From positions 3,472,032 through 3,536,031 of the forward strand of contig OX442436.1 of assembly GCA_949361645.1 (NCBI GenBank): 64,000 nucleotides of DNA. The letters are read 5' to 3'. The position numbers were made by a program, and so were the translations under genes. The stretch comes from Spongilla lacustris (taxonomy: Eukaryota > Porifera > Demospongiae > Spongillida > Spongillidae). Of the stretch, positions 43,901 to 56,000 are shown piece after piece; the stretch's first letter is position 1, and every line of letters starts with the position of its first letter. Under the pieces are notes generated by a model. It did no database searches. It was not told where the DNA came from and saw only the letters and a program-made list of their open reading frames with translations.

Positions 43901-46900
43901 TTTATCCTACTCTCTTGCAGCTGATGTAGTATATGTCAATAGTGAGCCTTTACCGTATGTGCCACTGAAAACATCATTTGGCTCATATTCTCAAGATTGT
44001 TGGACATATGATGGAAGGTACATTATGAAAGTGTGTTTTGATGTAATTCCAACATGATTTTCTTTATTTCTCAAAGTTCACTATCACTAGTGGTTGTTAT
44101 ACTATCAAAGTATCCAGTGACCAGTGCTGTTAACATTACTGTTTCCTACAAGTCTTTTGCGGCCTTTGACCCTTACTGGTTCAATGGTTATGCAGGGAAA
44201 CTGAAAAGGTTCAGTGATGCTAAAGACATTTTGGATGATCAGGTGACAATATTACCAAATTATATTGTGTGGTGTTTTACCATCGTACTACCAATAGAGC
44301 CATAAGTACATTTACATGTAGCTCAGTTAAATAGCTAAAATGGAAACAATGTTATATTAATTTCCCATTTAGAATCTTTTAAGTAGTGCAGTGTTGGTTA
44401 ATTGGATCCAATCATAATTTTTAAATATGTAAGTAACTGTCATTGTCATGTGTACCTGAAAAATTTATAAAATAATTAACTATGAACAATTTACTATGAT
44501 TGCTTTTCCATTCATTGCAATAAAATCCAAACATACTTGTAGGTGAATTCTGTAATACTTCGTTTTACATTTGTAGACCTCATGAGTTTCATTTTTTTCG
44601 CTACTTGAACTATAAATATATGTTATTGTACTATGTTGTGAATTTTATAGCTAGTATAGCGGTGCATTAATTTTTCTTAGAACCATGACCGCATGTACAT
44701 AAATATTTTCTTCTGGCTTGAAAATGAGTATAACTATAACATACACAGTTTCCACGAAAATGTCCGATGTTTTATAATGTTATAAAAATGCTTCTTGTTT
44801 GAATTGCTATATCTTCTGAATGCTAACTTCCTATTTTCAACAATTCATACTACACCATTTCTCTATGATAAAATGCATTTTGGGGTCTTGCACTTGCTCC
44901 ACGCCAGTATTGCAACATTTGATACCCAACGAGGTTCAAACCTGCCATAAATTTAGGTAGCGCTTCAAATTCAGTTTGTAGGTACAGAGGTCCTATACCT
45001 ATCGATCTGTTCTGTTTGTTAATTTTTATGCCATCCGTTACGAAGATACAGTGAAACAAACTATGTACACTTTTTCCCGCTCGATTCACGCCAATGATAC
45101 AACAACCGCCTTCCCATACATTGAGCAGGCTGCGATTTGACAAAACTTTTTCACCCCACGCCCCAAAGGATTCGACTACCGGGGGTATACAGCTCCAGCC
45201 AAGCTTGTCACAGAATTTTCTTCAAAAAAAAAAGGCAGGTTTTAGCGGCGAGGATACAAAAGCAGCCTGTTTACCATTGATGCACCAGCTGTTAACTAAA
45301 ATATCTGCAGGCTGTGTTTATTTCTCTTCATGACCGAGGTCACTACCAGCTTCTAACTTCGGGTTGAATAAGGCCTTCTTGAAGAGTTGAGACACAATGT
45401 CACGACGATGTCAATAGCAGTACATTCCATGAAACAAACTCCAACACTGTTGTCGAAGATTGCAAGGGTAGATAACCATATAAACTTGGGAGTCATAGTG
45501 CATGTGATGCACATGAGCTTGCAGAGTGATCTGGGAATCAGATGACAGGCTACCTCATGGAATAAGAATAGTATTGTGATAGAACAACAAATTGTATGAT
45601 GAAAAATAATACAATAATAGTATAGCTGACCAGCTCCAAGTTTCAGGGAGTACTCCCATTTGGCGTGTCATGGATAGAATTAACAAAATATACTGCTATG
45701 CATTATTGTCAATAGACTTTTACAAGAAGAGAAAGAAATAATGCACACCCAAAAAAAAAAAAAATCTCTTCCTGGATCTGATAAGATAAGATTCGAAAGT
45801 GATCTTTTTGTACATTTTCTGCTGCTCACTGCCAAAGGGTATTTCTTGCACCACTTTGTAAATAGCAATATTCAGAGGAAACAATGTAGAAATAAAAGCT
45901 ACAAACTTTTGGAATAATGCTAATTTAGTTACTCACTGTGTAACTCTTCAGCCTCTATAAGCTATAATTATCTGCTTTGACCTCTATATGATTTTATTAG
46001 TCATCATTCCATGTATGCTGGATGTTTCTCTAATATACAGTAGGATCCCCATTATTATGAGAGTATTTTGTGTATCTGAGTGTGTGTGAAATGGTCAAAA
46101 AAATAATGGAACAGTGCATGGCGTGTTATAGCCTCGTGGAGGCTTCACACTATGACTGGTGCATCACCTGCTACAGTCTGGGACCAAACCAAAATGCTGA
46201 TACTTGAGGATTCTTGTAACAAATGACAATAGTACAGCGAAACGGAGTAGAAATGCATTGCTGCTACAAGACACACTGAAGGTGTGACAGTTAATTGATA
46301 TCTTCTGTACATGAAACTGTATTTTATTTTTATAGACATCTCATTCATGTAGAGCAACATTTGAGAGGATTTTAGTACTTGAAATGCTGACAAGATTACC
46401 TTTGCATATGCAGTGCCACAGGGTGGCATACAAAACTAGCTGAAAATATAGTTTATTGCACATGCGTTCATCTTGAGTTTTTCCACCTGTATGCTTAGTG
46501 CAATTTTCAGTCTTTATTTGTAATAGCCCCTAAACATGTCATTGTAGCTAGAAACTATTTAAAATTTGCTCTGGAGGGAGCTGTATAGCCAAGTAATTTA
46601 TGGAGTCAATTTTTTTTTGTAACCATTTGCTGTACATTTTATCTTTTGCACAGTTTGAATGATGATGAGTTGGGTGTGTATATATAGGACATTAGACAAC
46701 TGATATGCTGAAGTGACGTATAACTTACGTGTGTAATATAACTTGCAACTTTTAAACAGACATGGCTTTTTATGAAACAAGAGATGTGTAAACAAATTTT
46801 GTTGTCATCAATTGATTTAAAAAGTAAGCAGCAAGGGATTGCAATAATCATGCATTTTGCGGTATTACAGGCCTACATTTTAGCAAACCTAGGTGCCTGT

Positions 46901-47430
46901 TTTGTTTTTGAACTTGCTAAACTAGTATTGCATAAATTCATCATTGCTTGATTGCTACCCTCAATCGATGACCACAAATCCTGGCTAGTAGTATTGGGAT
47001 ACAAGTGACAGTGACTTCTCACATAGAAGTAATATCGTTTTGCTTTACATTGAGTGTTTGTTCCCACCCAAAACCTTTGTAGGAGCTACAGGCACCCATT
47101 GCAATATATTGTGTGGTGGCCAAAAGATCATTTGTATTTGTGTTCGTTCTCAACAGTGGGGCATTGATACTGTTTACCAGGAGGATTATTTTGCTCTTTT
47201 GAATGCTACTGAGGTGGGCTTAAGAATCACTTATGATTTGCCGAACATACTGTTGTATTCAAGTGCTTTTCCCAACTATGCAAGTGCTGCAATTGAAAAA
47301 GTAAGCTTTTTATTATATTATTTATATTCAATTCTTTCCAATTATGTTTGTTATAACATAGGTGCAAAATTTGCAAAATCTCGATGAAACTGTTAAGGAA
47401 GAAATATTGGCCCAGTTGTCTATGCCATAA
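34935..47430 (+). CDS. GH31 family alpha-glucosidase-like protein with trefoil domain
   Basis: Predicted secreted or lysosomal glycoside hydrolase of family 31, 930 aa, 28 exons. Exon ends: 34935-35198, 35442-35582, 35876-35952, 36776-36914, 36967-37017, 37246-37339, 37394-37425, 37480-37566, 37626-37736, 38180-38256, 38945-38994, 39246-39307, 39500-39581, 40598-40686, 41455-41544, 41606-41727, 42714-42804, 42871-42961, 43014-43087, 43139-43231, 43283-43415, 43473-43542, 43619-43717, 43771-43868, 43921-44017, 44077-44242, 47157-47300, 47362-47430. Signal peptide ~1-20, N-terminal GH31 sandwich, six-Cys trefoil at 200-240, then FFGHGHDYK and the (beta/alpha)8 barrel. Likely nucleophile Asp419 (DFWWLDWQQG), acid/base Asp479 (SGDVV), HDLGGH at 507-512. 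The WLDWQQ type recalls bacterial and protist GH31 members more than mammalian GAA, so substrate is open. Exon 1 uses a GC donor; an alternative GT at 35211 adds four codons. Confidence 0.9.
38299..38889. mobile_element. Diverged foldback MITE copy F
   Basis: 591 bp with termini CCAGCAAAATCACCCT and its complement. The interior keeps foldback-family phrases (GTAGCTATTGATTTGTTGTC; TGGTGTGAATCGAGC), showing distant kinship to copies A-E. In a GH31 intron. Confidence 0.65.
44745..45145. mobile_element. Foldback MITE copy G, left half only
   Basis: Left arm from ACAGTTTCCACGAAAATGTC through GCCATCCGTTACGAAGATAC to CAATGATACAACAACC. It ends near 45145 without the right arm. In the 2.9-kb last-but-one GH31 intron. 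Confidence 0.75.
45146..47156. other. Remainder of GH31 intron 26
   Basis: No element or gene recognised in ~2 kb. The open frames here are short and lack motifs. Confidence 0.45.
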
Positions 47431-49680
47431 TGACAGAAATGCTACGCACCTGTCAGCATCGAGAACTCCTATGATTTATAACATTGTTTTAAGTGTAGCT
47501 GTATTTAGATGCTTTGTAGCCTACTAGGATGATATGATATTGTATTTTAGCAATTAGTCCAGAGGAGAAAAAGAATGCATGGTAATAATAAGCATGATTG
47601 TGTGCAGTGTAACAAGAGCAACGAACTACATACACTGACTCATTTACATTCATAAGTCAATGATCTATTTAAAAATACACTGTAATTCAGTATTTGGTGC
47701 ATTTATTTGTTTGCCTTTCTACTATTAATATACTTTTACTTGGAGAAGCAATTTTTGTAGACAATCTGTGGAGATTTCAGAAATTGAAACTAAGACATTT
47801 TTTAATGGCGTCACAGCTATTTGTAGGTAGAAAGTTCGAATCTCCGATCTCGTGTTTTTGGATGTAATAATGTAGCTCACATGTAAAAGATGTAATATAC
47901 TGGAGTAGCGATAAAAATCTGTTTATTTATTTACTTTAAACAAATCCGGTCGTAATCACAGGTACAATTCGGTAATGCAACTGAAATCCGAGAGTACCTT
48001 TAATTATCTGCAACCCGGTCACAATTGCGGGTACCCAGGCTGCACTTTTGACCAACCATAGATAGTATAGTAGATGTAGACGGATCGTTGATTGATACCT
48101 CAGTGTAACTGTTGTCGGCTGTTGATTTCCTGCAAAAAATACTGACTGATGCATTACATTGCCGCGTGCTAAAAATTAAAAAAATTGTACACCCTGCAAT
48201 TGCATGTACGTTGTATGCTGTTTCCTTCCTTTCGACATTAGTCATAATGGAAAAACCAGTCCAAACGGGGGGTGGGTGTTGAACCCCACCCCGCGCGAAG
48301 CGCGGAAGCTTTTGATACATATAGCATCATAATAATACATTTGCACGACAAGCCGGAAAATTGTTATTTGCAGAACCGTGCGGATAGGCACGCTAATTGT
48401 TTCGGGCCTGAAGTTGGTGCCATGTGCGCCGGACCTATCGCTTGTGGGGATATTTGCACATTGTGTATCATAGTCTTGCACTTACCTGTAATATCCTCTT
48501 CAAGCGTACAATTTGATAGAATTGAACATGTGCCAAATCAACATCGACATCAATAACACCGTCTAATGTATACATTGGTAACGTATTTGCACGTTTGTAG
48601 ACAGAACCATACACATACATGTAATTACAACCAACCACAACCCACACGCGGCTAGGTATGAAAACGATATATCGACTTAATATTGACAGTACATGTACAT
48701 GTATGCGCTCGCAGCAGTCTACAAGAGAAAACGGAGTGAACGAGTAACGACCCTCCTAATATACGGATGATAATAAGACTATTAAGTAACCCTGTAAAGG
48801 CCCCCCTGAGCTGACGCGTGCTAGAGAGAAAGTGAACGGCTGTGCGTCAAACGAACGTCAAACCCAAAGCTGCTGCAGCATGTGCGCATGCGCAGTTTGC
48901 GCGACTGGAGGCATAGCATTTTATGGCTGCTTCGATATGAAATTCCTTATTGTTCTGAAGCTTCATAACGCGGAACTTGCAAAGCTTCTGGGGCGAAGCC
49001 CCAGACCCCAATTGGTGAGCTTACAGCGCTCCCCCATGCCCCCTGGCTGGAACGGGAGGGGCGTGGCCCCCCCCCCGCGGAAAGGAGGGCTGCAGGTCAC
49101 CCCAATCACGGTAAAGGGATGCTTGTGCTCCCCCTCCCCCTAACTGATAGGCCTAATTAAGTCTAATACTACTATGAAACATCTTTTATTTTATTTTAAT
49201 AGCGTGCGGCGGCAACGTGGTACGCTATCATCGGTGATGAAGCTACCAACGTGAATAATAGATTCAGGCAAATTTTAAGACATTTCTGTTGGGCGCAAAT
49301 TCACAATTTTATACATGTATAAATTGCGCGGCACACTTTGCAAACGCGCTATCAATTTGCGCAGCTACAGTTGCATTGTAGCTACATTATACATGTATAC
49401 CAAAAAATCTCTTTTCAGTCTTGATAAATGGGATGAGATTTCACTCACACTATCCGCGGCAACACTCTCAACATGCAAACACCATTATAATGGTCAGTAC
49501 TACGGGTCTATTATCTCTGGCTTACAATCTGTACATATCATGAGGGTCTATTATCTCTGGCTTACAATCTACTGATGCAAAATGTAAAGTATTACTTCAA
49601 ACATAGATAATCTATACTTCAAATCATCTGCGGCACATCAACAAAATCGATATTTTAAACGTTAACTGCAAAGCAAGGAG
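47431..49680. other. Intergenic spacer between GH31 and CFAP276
   Basis: Contains a GC-rich hairpin CCGCGCGAAGCGCGG near 48290 and, at ~48970-49140, GGGGCGAAGCCCC plus long C/G runs. A direct duplication of GGTCTATTATCTCTGGCTTA occurs at 49504 and 49544 (period 40). No gene supported. Confidence 0.5.
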
Positions 49681-50124
49681 TTATGTTGAATAAAATCCAC
49701 CATCATGCTTGCGCGAGTATCCTCGGTTTGTAGCTTCTGAATGATGACTTTCAATGGCAAGACTCTTACAACTATGTATAGTTGCTTTTCTAGCCTCCTG
49801 GTGGATTACAAGTTCCTTTGTTTCAAGTGTTATTACATCAGGACGTTGCGGTCTGTTTTTCAGCACACGTCCATGCGGCATTGCTAAGCTTTCTGGCTGT
49901 ATAAGCACCTCAGCATTTGACTTGGAGAATTCACGATGATGGTCATACTGGCATTTTATCGCAAAGTCAAGACTGTCATCTGGAGCCTGAGGATCGAAGT
50001 AGTCAGACCTTCTGCGGGTACTTGCTAGAGTTGGGGTGTTTAGCAATCGATCCCACTGTGTTTTTGTGTTCTTCTCGTCCTCATCCTCTTGACGCAGCGA
50101 ATCGAACGGCTGTTCGTTAGCCAT
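49681..50124 (-). CDS. CFAP276: Cilia- and flagella-associated protein 276
   Basis: A single-exon 147-residue protein. Conserved features: WDRLLNTPTLASTRRRSDYF (residues 24-43), a DxSLDFxxxxxYDHH segment (~50-63), and the C-terminus SHHSEATNRGYSRKHDGGFY. These match the animal CFAP276 (C1orf194) pattern: TPTLAS repeat, LDF...L...HH, and an ATNxGYSRKxDGGFxST end. In vertebrates this is a microtubule inner protein of the ciliary doublet, consistent with a ciliated animal. The ATG at 50122-50124 is the natural start. Head-to-head with ELOF1. Assignment rests on recalled family sequence. Confidence 0.75.
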   Translation of the reverse strand: MANEQPFDSLRQEDEDEKNTKTQWDRLLNTPTLASTRRRSDYFDPQAPDDSLDFAIKCQYDHHREFSKSNAEVLIQPESLAMPHGRVLKNRPQRPDVITLETKELVIHQEARKATIHSCKSLAIESHHSEATNRGYSRKHDGGFYST

Positions 50125-50437
50125 TAAAATAGAGTCGTCGTCAGGGAAACGATGCTAAAGTCGTTACCTAGCAACGGCAATAATTTCTGTCGACCCTTGA
50201 AAATTTTAATTTTCAGGGATCTTTATCTGTGGATTGGCGATTGGCATTGTACTGGCGCGGCACTGAAATAGTTTTACCGCATGTACAGTGTCGGCCGATC
50301 CAAGATAAATGAATGACTTGATTAAACGGCTGTACCGGTATATCTATATACTAGTATTATTATTATTACCTGCAATCGATCACGTGAAGTATTTTGAAGT
50401 TAACGTTAACCCTTACCGATGTGAATTCCATTAGCGA
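50125..50437. promoter_or_regulatory. Bidirectional spacer, CFAP276/ELOF1
   Basis: A 313-bp spacer between two divergent start codons, so both promoters must be here or shared. No TATA box is convincing. A TAACGTTAAC palindrome at 50401-50410 lies 28 bp upstream of the ELOF1 ATG. Confidence 0.55.
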
Positions 50438-50922
<485 letters not shown>

Positions 50923-51042
50923 TAACCGCCCATTATGTATATGCATTAAAAGTATGATTCAACACATGTGTGTATCTTCTCAATTCTTCTGTTCTGCGAA
51001 TAACACGAGTTGCCTGACATAGTTTATAAAGTCAGTTCTTCC

Positions 51043-51370
51043 ATGGCAGTATTATACAACATTCTACGGTCCTCAAACTGCTTTGCTGCCAAGTTTTCCT
51101 GTTCACACTATACAAAAACAGGATATTTAGTGATGGCCAAACTGACAAATGCAGTACCAGCAGTGAAAAGAGTCTCTGTGGTGCGAATGCTTGATTCTGA
51201 TCCTCTTGGTCACATAAAAGTAAGCTTTCGCTTATACCTGCCAGGGGGAAAGTTATGTACACTTATACAAACACCATCATGCAGAAGAACATACCGGAAT
51301 CAAAGAGCTGTTTAAAGAAGGATGGGACATGAATTCAGCAGTTGGTGATATGCATATAAAGAAAGTGTAA
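51043..51370 (+). CDS. Small unrecognised gene, possibly mitochondrial protein
   Basis: A frame from ATG 51043 (MAVLYNILRSSNCF, an Arg/Ser-bearing hydrophobic start like a mitochondrial presequence) runs to HIK at 51219, followed by a good donor GTAAGC. The matching frame GESYVHLYKHHHAEEH, then GIKELFKEGWDMNSAV, opens at 51245 after CTGCCAG and ends at TAA 51370. Joined, this gives 100 aa, but the implied intron is only 25 nt. Alternatives are an earlier donor at 51181 (64-nt intron) or an indel. The family is not recognised. Its 3' end faces the WDR18 3' end. Confidence 0.4.
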
Positions 51371-51519
51371 TGTGCATTATGACAACACACTTGCCACATA
51401 CTATTAGTAAATAGAACAACAAGACAATGAAGATTATGCACAATAGCCGTTGGTGCTCACAGATACATGTACTTTGCGATTGTAGGAAAGGTACTACAAT
51501 CTGCATAAATAATTTCTTT

Positions 51520-54500
51520 CTATAACTCCATGGCAGTATTTAAAGACCAATCATTTGTTTCAAATTGCACAGGGGTTGTTTGAGCTTCTTTCAAACACAA
51601 ATAACTTTGTAAGTATAACTACATGAAATTTCATAACCTTGCAAAACCAGGGGAAGGGATGGAGCAGGGGGCTGGAACACATGTAAATGAACACAGCTGG
51701 TGTTGGTAAGCCACGTTTCATATGTTGCTGCTATGTAATGTACTATTAATTCATGCAAATAACTTACAGGATCCACTCCACGAATTTGAACAGATACACA
51801 AGCACTTTCTTCTGTTTCATCTTGAGATTTATTACAGTGGTATAGTTGTTTGCAGAACTGTTTGACTTGTGTCAGGTGAATGGATTTATGCTCCACAAAT
51901 GCGTCAACAAGACTAAACATATTGCTTATGCACCCTGTACAAAAAGGGCAATATAAAAAATGTACAGACATGTATGTACATGTAATCTGCTACTGCACAT
52001 TTTACAAACCCACAGCTTGACTTTGACTTTTTAAATTTATATTTAAAAGCTTGTCCATTCTCACTCCAACTACCATTACAGCATCATACTTAATTCCATA
52101 AATCAAAACAATGCAGTTTAACTTATGACAGTGTAAAAGCAGAAAGAATACCACTTCAACTATTAATTAAGCAGCCTAGTGTTTTTTTATTTTAAATGTA
52201 GCAAGCCCCTTCAGTTCAGAATCATTCAGCAGAGTACAAATACCTTTCTGTGGAATAATTTTGATTGTTTGATGGCTGGGTAAGTCCCATAGTCTAATTT
52301 CACCATCCGCTGACGTTGAGATAAGTACAAGTTGTGCGTTGTAGTGAGAGACAGTCAACCCTGTTATAGCCTTGCTGTAGAATGACCACACTTTGACAAC
52401 TAGACACAAGCATGTAAATGCAAAAGGACTTACGTATGGCCATTATAGTGTGTGTATGGGCCACTTTCAGAAGTTCCATCCAATTTGTGTAACTGCCTTG
52501 TGTGCTTTGGTAATGATTAAACGTTGGTAAATCACAAATACACAAATCAAACAAGAAATCGGGCTTAAAATCAAAGTAGATGTACCTGTAAAAAAAGGTT
52601 TACTTGAGAAATTTTTCCACTCATTCCCCCAACAAAAGCCAACTGCTCTGCTTTGTCCATTACTACACACGTTAGTGCCATATCAAATAGGAAAGAACAA
52701 AGCAACTTCCCTGAACAGATTTCATACAACTGGAAAGGGGGAAAAATGCCAAAATAGGATCCAAGTTCACAACTTATCATGTACAAATTGCCACAAATGC
52801 TGCAACAGCAATCCTTCTCACTTTGCAAGTCTGATCCATTGAGATAGTTGCCACTCTACTCCGCACACCTCCCAAGCCACACCATATGCCCGTTACTGGC
52901 AAAGAATGATCAGACCATGTGTGCCTCACGGAAGTGGATAACATCTGAAGTGTTCCACTTGATGAAGTGTAGGGTAGTTTAAACCCACTAGAAATGTTTG
53001 CTTCAGCTAGTAAACTGAAGCAGATTTATACACGAGACATAATAATAATACTTTTCAGTTTTATCCTGAAAAAAATTAATAATGATTGTGAGCATTTTTT
53101 TCAATACTTTGTGTGATACCATGTCATTAATAAACTTAAGAGATTACTAAGGAACAAAACTACACAAAGGTAACAAATAAAAAAAAATACAATGTGCCAA
53201 TGTATGCAAATAACTAACAATTGAATGGTTAATTCTCCCAGAAAAGATATATTTTATAAAAATGTTACTAAAAACAGACTTCAAAAAGGTGTCACTTCAA
53301 AAAGGTGTCGAACATGCACAGTGGATTTGCATCAATCTGCCATACCTTACCATCTTGCTTACTTGCTAAATCTCCAAACAATCACTTTGCAGTCCCGTCC
53401 ACCTGATATTAAGTGCACTCCATCATCAGAAAACTTCAGAACATTAATTGTCTGGTAGTGGATACTAGCCACAGCTAACAGGTGGCCTGTACATACCTAC
53501 AAGGTTTAAAAAACTTGTTGCACAAGAAGTACATGTACTTGTAATCTAAAATGCTAATGCAAAATTACTAAAATTAGAAATTGTTTCACTTCAGTTCTTA
53601 TGGTGCCAGCTGAAGATTGCTATTAATGAATTCTAGATACATGTACTTGTAATATTTGCACATAGATCGTTGAATGTCAGTGTTGTATCTATCAATACTG
53701 GTCATCCTAATAGAAAACTCTATCACATTCCTATTCATATGGGATTCAAAATCCTCATGTGCAAGTTGAAAACAGGTGTATGGTAGTGAGCACTATCATT
53801 AAGCATGTTTAAACTATCCCAAATATTTAAAAAACAATCTGTAGAAGAAATTTTATTTTAAACAATATTTTCAATGGGGTGCACCATTTGCAAGTGTTCG
53901 AAGGGTATATAATTTACAATGTAAGAGTACATCATGACAGTAACATCTAGATAAGAGTTACGTGTACCAGTCACATGGAAGGTTACATATTGTCCATCTC
54001 AGATAATAAGACAGTTAGGACAAGCAATTTTAAAATTACTGCAGAAGACAGCAAAATGTATGCACATTTAAACTTATTAATAACTTTCAATTATTTTGTG
54101 ATTTAGAATGATATAATTATTAGACTGAAGCATACAATTAAACATTGTCCATTCCCAAAAACGCCCCAAAAATGAGTAGTACTACGAAATGTTCTCAAAC
54201 CTATAATAGATTATTGAAGAAGATATGAGTAAACAAATTACTTTTGAACAAGTATTTCAATTTTGAAGCTTTAAAGATAAAAGAAGCAAGAGTTACATGT
54301 GCTTGTAGGTATTAAGCTCACGTAAAAACCTGATATATGTCAGAGAAAATTTTATATCTTCGGTATCTACATTTACATGTAGCATATCCTGGACCACCCA
54401 AAAAGTGCTATTTAGTGACATGTTTATAAATTGGCTTATATTAACTTAACAAACATATAGTGTACTTAATGCCCAGTGCTTATAGATTATATTATTCAAG

Positions 54501-55757
54501 AATTCGATTCTAATGGTGATACTTTATAGAGCTTCCTCCATAGGAAAGATGAGGGACATGAATAAGCAATTATGCAGCTTTCCCACTAAGTCTATCATAA
54601 AATAAATATCTGGCTGTCTTTCATCAAGTGATGGGGGTGGAGCAGACATAAATCAGACCTGTATGCGCTAGTGGTAATGGTTTGCGGCAATAAGTGTGCG
54701 TAAAGTCCAGATGGCTGTCTTTCAATACACTTACATGTACAATCACTTGGAATTCATTGAATAAAATTGGCACTTGCCCCCTTATTTCTAAGCAATATGT
54801 ACCATGTATCAATTACGAGCACAAATTTGGAGAGTTTGGAGGCTCTGCAATATCCTTGCTGACACAGAGCGTTTTAACCTAATTCATATCATTTTTGTAA
54901 ATGTTATGAGGCAATAAAAAAATGAAATGAACAATAATCTCCACCTACCTCTTTACAATACTAGTTACATATATAGGTTTTCAACATACATTATATTTAC
55001 ATTATGGTACGCCCTTATTTCCAGGCCTCCGTCCATTTTTTTTTAGGGATCTAATTGGGCTTACCACTGTGTGTGTTTGTGTGTGTGTATGTGTGTTTGT
55101 GTTTGTGTGTGTATGTGTGCGTGTGTGTGTGTGTGTGTGCGTATTAACTCTAACAGAACAACCTACACACAGCAGATGCACACGTGCGGGGAGCTAGAGC
55201 GTGGAGTAATAAGCATTACCTCCCAAATGTAAATCTTCTCCGCTACTGCAGCAGCACAAAAGTTCCCATTCGGTGAACATGCGAGAGCTGAAACTAATCC
55301 CGGAAGAGAAATCTTACTGAGCACTTGTTCCTAAAACATGGGATAATAACAATACTAGTAATAAGATTCATACCCAACACGTATGATCATGCTTGCACAA
55401 ATGCTTTCAATATCACTACCTATATGTGTTTCAGCAAATTCTCTGGATGCTAATCAGTGAGTAAGTGGTGCCGGGAATATCAACCTTAGAAAGGTCATTC
55501 CCCACCACCTCCACACATGAAAGCCTACATACACCCTTTACCTTATTAAGATTCCAGACACACAGAATCGGCTTTTTTTGCAAGGCACAAAGTAAATAAT
55601 TATTGCTCAAATGAGTAATACAAGAAGCTCCTCCTTCTACATCAGAGCTCTGACAGTTATACACTTTCCGGATTGTCCCGGTAAAAGGATCACAAGCGAC
55701 AACTCTTAAACATCTAGCACCCTCCAAAAGGCAAAAGATTGATTCACGATCACCCAT
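51520..55757 (-). CDS. WDR18: WD repeat-containing protein 18
   Basis: WDR18 (yeast Ipi3) is a subunit of the PELP1-TEX10-WDR18 complex needed for late 60S ribosome maturation. Nine exons: 55542-55757, 55220-55330, 53363-53496, 52822-53014, 52586-52729, 52434-52492, 52244-52374, 51768-51934, 51520-51618. This gives 417 aa (human 432), all phases consistent. Matching blocks: YLLCALQKKPILCVWNLNK, LACSPNGNF...IYIWE, LISGGRDCKVIVWRF, CSGKLLCSFLFDMALTCVVM (distinctive for WDR18), NGHTKAITGLTVS and ADGEIRLWDL. The last exon (ending NTAMEL) is chosen only on phase and acceptor; the usual C-terminal coiled coil is not seen, so that exon is uncertain. An extra exon may have been missed. Confidence 0.9.
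53515..55060. other. Large WDR18 intron
   Basis: Non-coding. No transposon recognised beyond isolated TACATGTA motifs. Confidence 0.45.
55066..55141. repeat. Imperfect (GT)n microsatellite
   Basis: A GT-rich run with TTGT and ATGT interruptions ending in a pure (GT)9 near 55121-55139. Inside a WDR18 intron. Confidence 0.9.
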
Positions 55758-56000
55758 ATTTCTATTTAGTTGCCTATTGTATTTACTTAGCTAGTTAATT
55801 AATCGAAATTATGGTTCAGAGCGCCAGGCGGGAACAACTCAGCTGGAGGTGTGTACTGGTACAGACATAATGGGATTTCCGTCAGTCAGTTTTATAGCGC
55901 ACCTAACATAGACTACTACGTGCACGAAGACTCCACTTCCAAACGCAGCAAGTACGTAGGGCAAAAGGACATACCGGAAGCTGGGACGGGGGTGAATAAA
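55758..56000. promoter_or_regulatory. Bidirectional spacer, WDR18/NIPBL
   Basis: 243 bp separate the WDR18 and NIPBL start codons. The NIPBL 5' UTR must lie in its right part, so transcription starts of both genes are very close. No TATA box or known element recognised. Confidence 0.6.

Noticed and set aside
52300..52554. Reading exon 7 of WDR18 from the acceptor at 52399
   Set aside because: The acceptor at 52375 keeps phase and gives NGHTKAITGLTVS, which fits the WD-repeat pattern; the earlier acceptor breaks the frame after GH.
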